Under the pieces are notes generated by a model. That model was not told the DNA's origin, searched no databases, and saw nothing but the letters and a program-made list of their open reading frames with translations. Made by a program: the position numbers and the translations under genes. A stretch of 64,000 nucleotides of DNA, from positions 3,039,501-3,103,500 of the forward strand of contig NZ_CP083539.1 of assembly GCF_025144335.1 (NCBI RefSeq), given 5' to 3'. The stretch is from Jannaschia sp. W003. GTDB taxonomy: Bacteria > Pseudomonadota > Alphaproteobacteria > Rhodobacterales > Rhodobacteraceae. Shown one piece after another: positions 62,532 through 64,000 of the stretch (positions are counted from its first letter, which is position 1; every line of letters begins with the position of its first letter).

Positions 62532-63184
62532 TCCCCCATCGCCACGGCCGCGCCCTCGGGGGTCAGCGCGTAGACCCCCACCTCCACCCGCACGAACCAC
62601 CCATAATGATTGTCCCGCATCATCGCCGTGGCCTTCGCGACCCCGGTCGCCTTCGCCACCGCCGCCCCCTTCGCGGGGCCGGCGGCGAGGTGGCGGGCCA
62701 GGGCCTCGCAGTCCTGCCGGTAGGCCGTGACCAGCCCCGCCCGCGTGGCGCCGCCTTCGGAAGGATCGCCCCGCCGGGCCGCGAACTCGCGCAGGAGCCG
62801 CTCGCGCGGGCGCCGGAGAAGGCGGGGGCGGAACGGGCCGGGGTCGCAATGGACGGTGACCAGCCCGTTCGAGGCGCGCACCGTCAGCACCCCCAGCCCC
62901 AGCCGCCGCGCGAGGCGCAGGTTGGCCTTGAGCGCGGCGTATCCGCGCCGGCCCTCGGGCGCGGGGACGGCGAGGTAGACGTGGGGCGTCGCGTCTTGCC
63001 GGGCCACGCCCTGCTGGATCAGCGAGAGCGACCAGCCCGTCTTCAGCTCCACGATCACGGGCGGCTCGTCCCCGCGCACCGCCACCACGTCGGCGGGGCC
63101 GATCTCGCCCTTCACGGCGTAGCCCTGCGCCTCCAGGAACGCCTTGACGGGGGGGTAGAGCGCGGTCTCGGGCGGGCGTGACAT
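62486..63184 (-). CDS. DUF2161 PD-(D/E)XK nuclease-like protein
   Basis: A 232-residue protein: GEIGPADVVAVRG then VIVELKTGWSLSLIQQGVARQ gives the D-x(n)-E-x-K core of the PD-(D/E)XK fold, as in DUF2161 proteins of alphaproteobacteria. A basic middle region and a C-terminal winged-helix-like part (KATGVAKATAMMRDNHYGWFVRVEVGVYALTPEG) follow. Biological role unknown. The last ~14 residues (GSAPGPSGLPRDI) are encoded by a dispersed repeat which also supplies the stop codon. Confidence 0.72.
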   Translation of the reverse strand: MSRPPETALYPPVKAFLEAQGYAVKGEIGPADVVAVRGDEPPVIVELKTGWSLSLIQQGVARQDATPHVYLAVPAPEGRRGYAALKANLRLARRLGLGVLTVRASNGLVTVHCDPGPFRPRLLRRPRERLLREFAARRGDPSEGGATRAGLVTAYRQDCEALARHLAAGPAKGAAVAKATGVAKATAMMRDNHYGWFVRVEVGVYALTPEGAAVAMGEGGSAPGPSGLPRDI

Positions 63185-63240
63185 CCGGTCGGCAGGGGAC
63201 TAGGGGAGCGGAAATTTGCCCTGCCACGGAGTCGCCCCCC

Positions 63241-64000
63241 ATGACCACCCTCGTATTCGGCCACCGCGCCCCCGACACCGATTCCACCGGCGCGCCGATC
63301 GCCTGGGCCTGGTACCTCGGGACCCAAGGCGAGGAGGCCGAGGCGGTGCTCTTGGGCGAGCCGAACACCGAGGCGGCCTTCGTGCTGGAGCGCTGGAAGC
63401 TGGACCGCCCGCGCATCATCGACGACGTGGAGGCGGACCAGCGCGTCGTGATCGTGGACACGAACAACCCCGCCGAGCTGCCCAAGTCGCTGGGCGAGGC
63501 CGACGTCTGCGCCATCATCGACCACCACAAGCTGGCGGGCGGCATCGAGACCAAGCGCCCCATCGACATCACCATCAAGCCGCTGGCCTGCACCGCCACG
63601 GTGATGGCCGGGCTGATGGGCGACGAAGCGGTCGACGGCGCCCCGGAGCACATCCGCGGCGCGATGCTGTCGTGCATCCTGTCGGACACCCTCGAGTTCC
63701 GCTCGCCCACCACCACCGACACCGACCGCGCGCTGGCCGAGCGGCTGGCCGACGGCCTCGGGGTCTCGATCCCCGACCTCGCCGCCGAAATGTTCAAGGC
63801 GAAGTCCGACGTGAGCCGCTTCTCGGAGGCGGAGCTCCTGCGGATGGACTCCAAGGAGTATGCGGTCGAGGGCACCAAGTTCCGCGTCTCGGTGCTGGAG
63901 ACCACCGCGCCCGAGGTGGTGCTCGACCGCAAGCAGGCCATCATGGACGCCATGCCCAAGGTGGCCGAGGAGGACGGCGTGACCGGCGTGCTCCTGTTCG
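63241..64000 (+). CDS. ppaC: manganese-dependent inorganic pyrophosphatase (3' end beyond window)
   Basis: At least 253 residues of a DHH-family phosphoesterase: VFGHRAPDTDST (metal-binding His-x-Asp-x-Asp), VDTNNP, IIDHHKLAG (the DHH motif) and ILSDTLEFRSPTTTDTD. Class II pyrophosphatases are about 305-310 residues, so roughly 50 residues lie outside. It hydrolyses PPi to phosphate, driving biosynthesis. CGGAG lies 8 nt upstream. Confidence 0.93.
   Translation, partial: MTTLVFGHRAPDTDSTGAPIAWAWYLGTQGEEAEAVLLGEPNTEAAFVLERWKLDRPRIIDDVEADQRVVIVDTNNPAELPKSLGEADVCAIIDHHKLAGGIETKRPIDITIKPLACTATVMAGLMGDEAVDGAPEHIRGAMLSCILSDTLEFRSPTTTDTDRALAERLADGLGVSIPDLAAEMFKAKSDVSRFSEAELLRMDSKEYAVEGTKFRVSVLETTAPEVVLDRKQAIMDAMPKVAEEDGVTGVLLF

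Overview
The window is 64 kb of very GC-rich chromosome, almost certainly from a Rhodobacteraceae (Roseobacter-type) alphaproteobacterium. Pointers are a methylsuccinyl-CoA dehydrogenase typical of the ethylmalonyl-CoA pathway, a choXWV / betI-betC-betB-betA choline locus in the alphaproteobacterial order, a bacteriophytochrome with an HWE-type kinase, several GGAAC-N16/17-CGTT (EcfG-type) promoter matches, and dense tail-to-head gene overlaps of the GTGA/ATGA kind. No rRNA operon, transposase, integrase or CRISPR array was seen; one tRNA (Met, CAT) is present.

Layout. 0-15.7 kb is housekeeping metabolism: methylsuccinyl-CoA dehydrogenase, an extended SDR, a META lipoprotein, a TPP enzyme, a MaoC-like hydratase, a split mnmC pair (divergent FAD oxidase and methyltransferase), a DMT permease, a lytic transglycosylase, dapA, smpB, a mercaptopyruvate sulfurtransferase plus aromatic aminotransferase pair, and a queuosine-precursor transporter. 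15.7-17.95 kb is the most unusual part. It starts with a compact transcription unit with an 18-nt match to the complement of the 16S rRNA 3' end, an 18-codon ORF and a strong terminator. Next come four tandem 11-bp repeats, then an AT-rich two-gene island encoding a ParA-type ATPase and a HEPN (probable RNase) protein. 17.9-20.3 kb is NAD salvage (pncB, pncA). 20.4-29.0 kb is choline/choline-sulfate uptake and conversion to glycine betaine around a palindromic BetI-like operator. 29.2-33.1 kb holds an NTF2-like protein, a hydrolase, small membrane proteins and 6-phosphogluconate dehydrogenase.

From 33 to 57 kb the window reads as a stress and compatible-solute region. It has a bacteriophytochrome/heme oxygenase pair, SDRs, a GH13 glucosidase, ferritin-like stress proteins (DUF2383, DUF892), an operon of LEA-like/DUF3618/holin-X/tiny membrane proteins, a radical-SAM + UdgX DNA-repair pair, and galU-otsB-otsA. 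A sucrose-phosphate synthase/phosphatase fusion follows, leading three more glycosyltransferases. Several of these genes have EcfG-like promoters, so they probably share general-stress control and produce or use UDP-glucose-derived protectants. 57-64 kb returns to mixed genes: an MscS channel running antisense into tRNA-Met, an FAD-linked oxidase, a lipase-like protein, Nudix, EamA, DUF2161, and the start of a Mn-dependent pyrophosphatase cut by the window end.

Intergenic spaces carry three families of dispersed palindromic repeats, described separately. No composition values or database searches were computed; statements on GC content are by eye.
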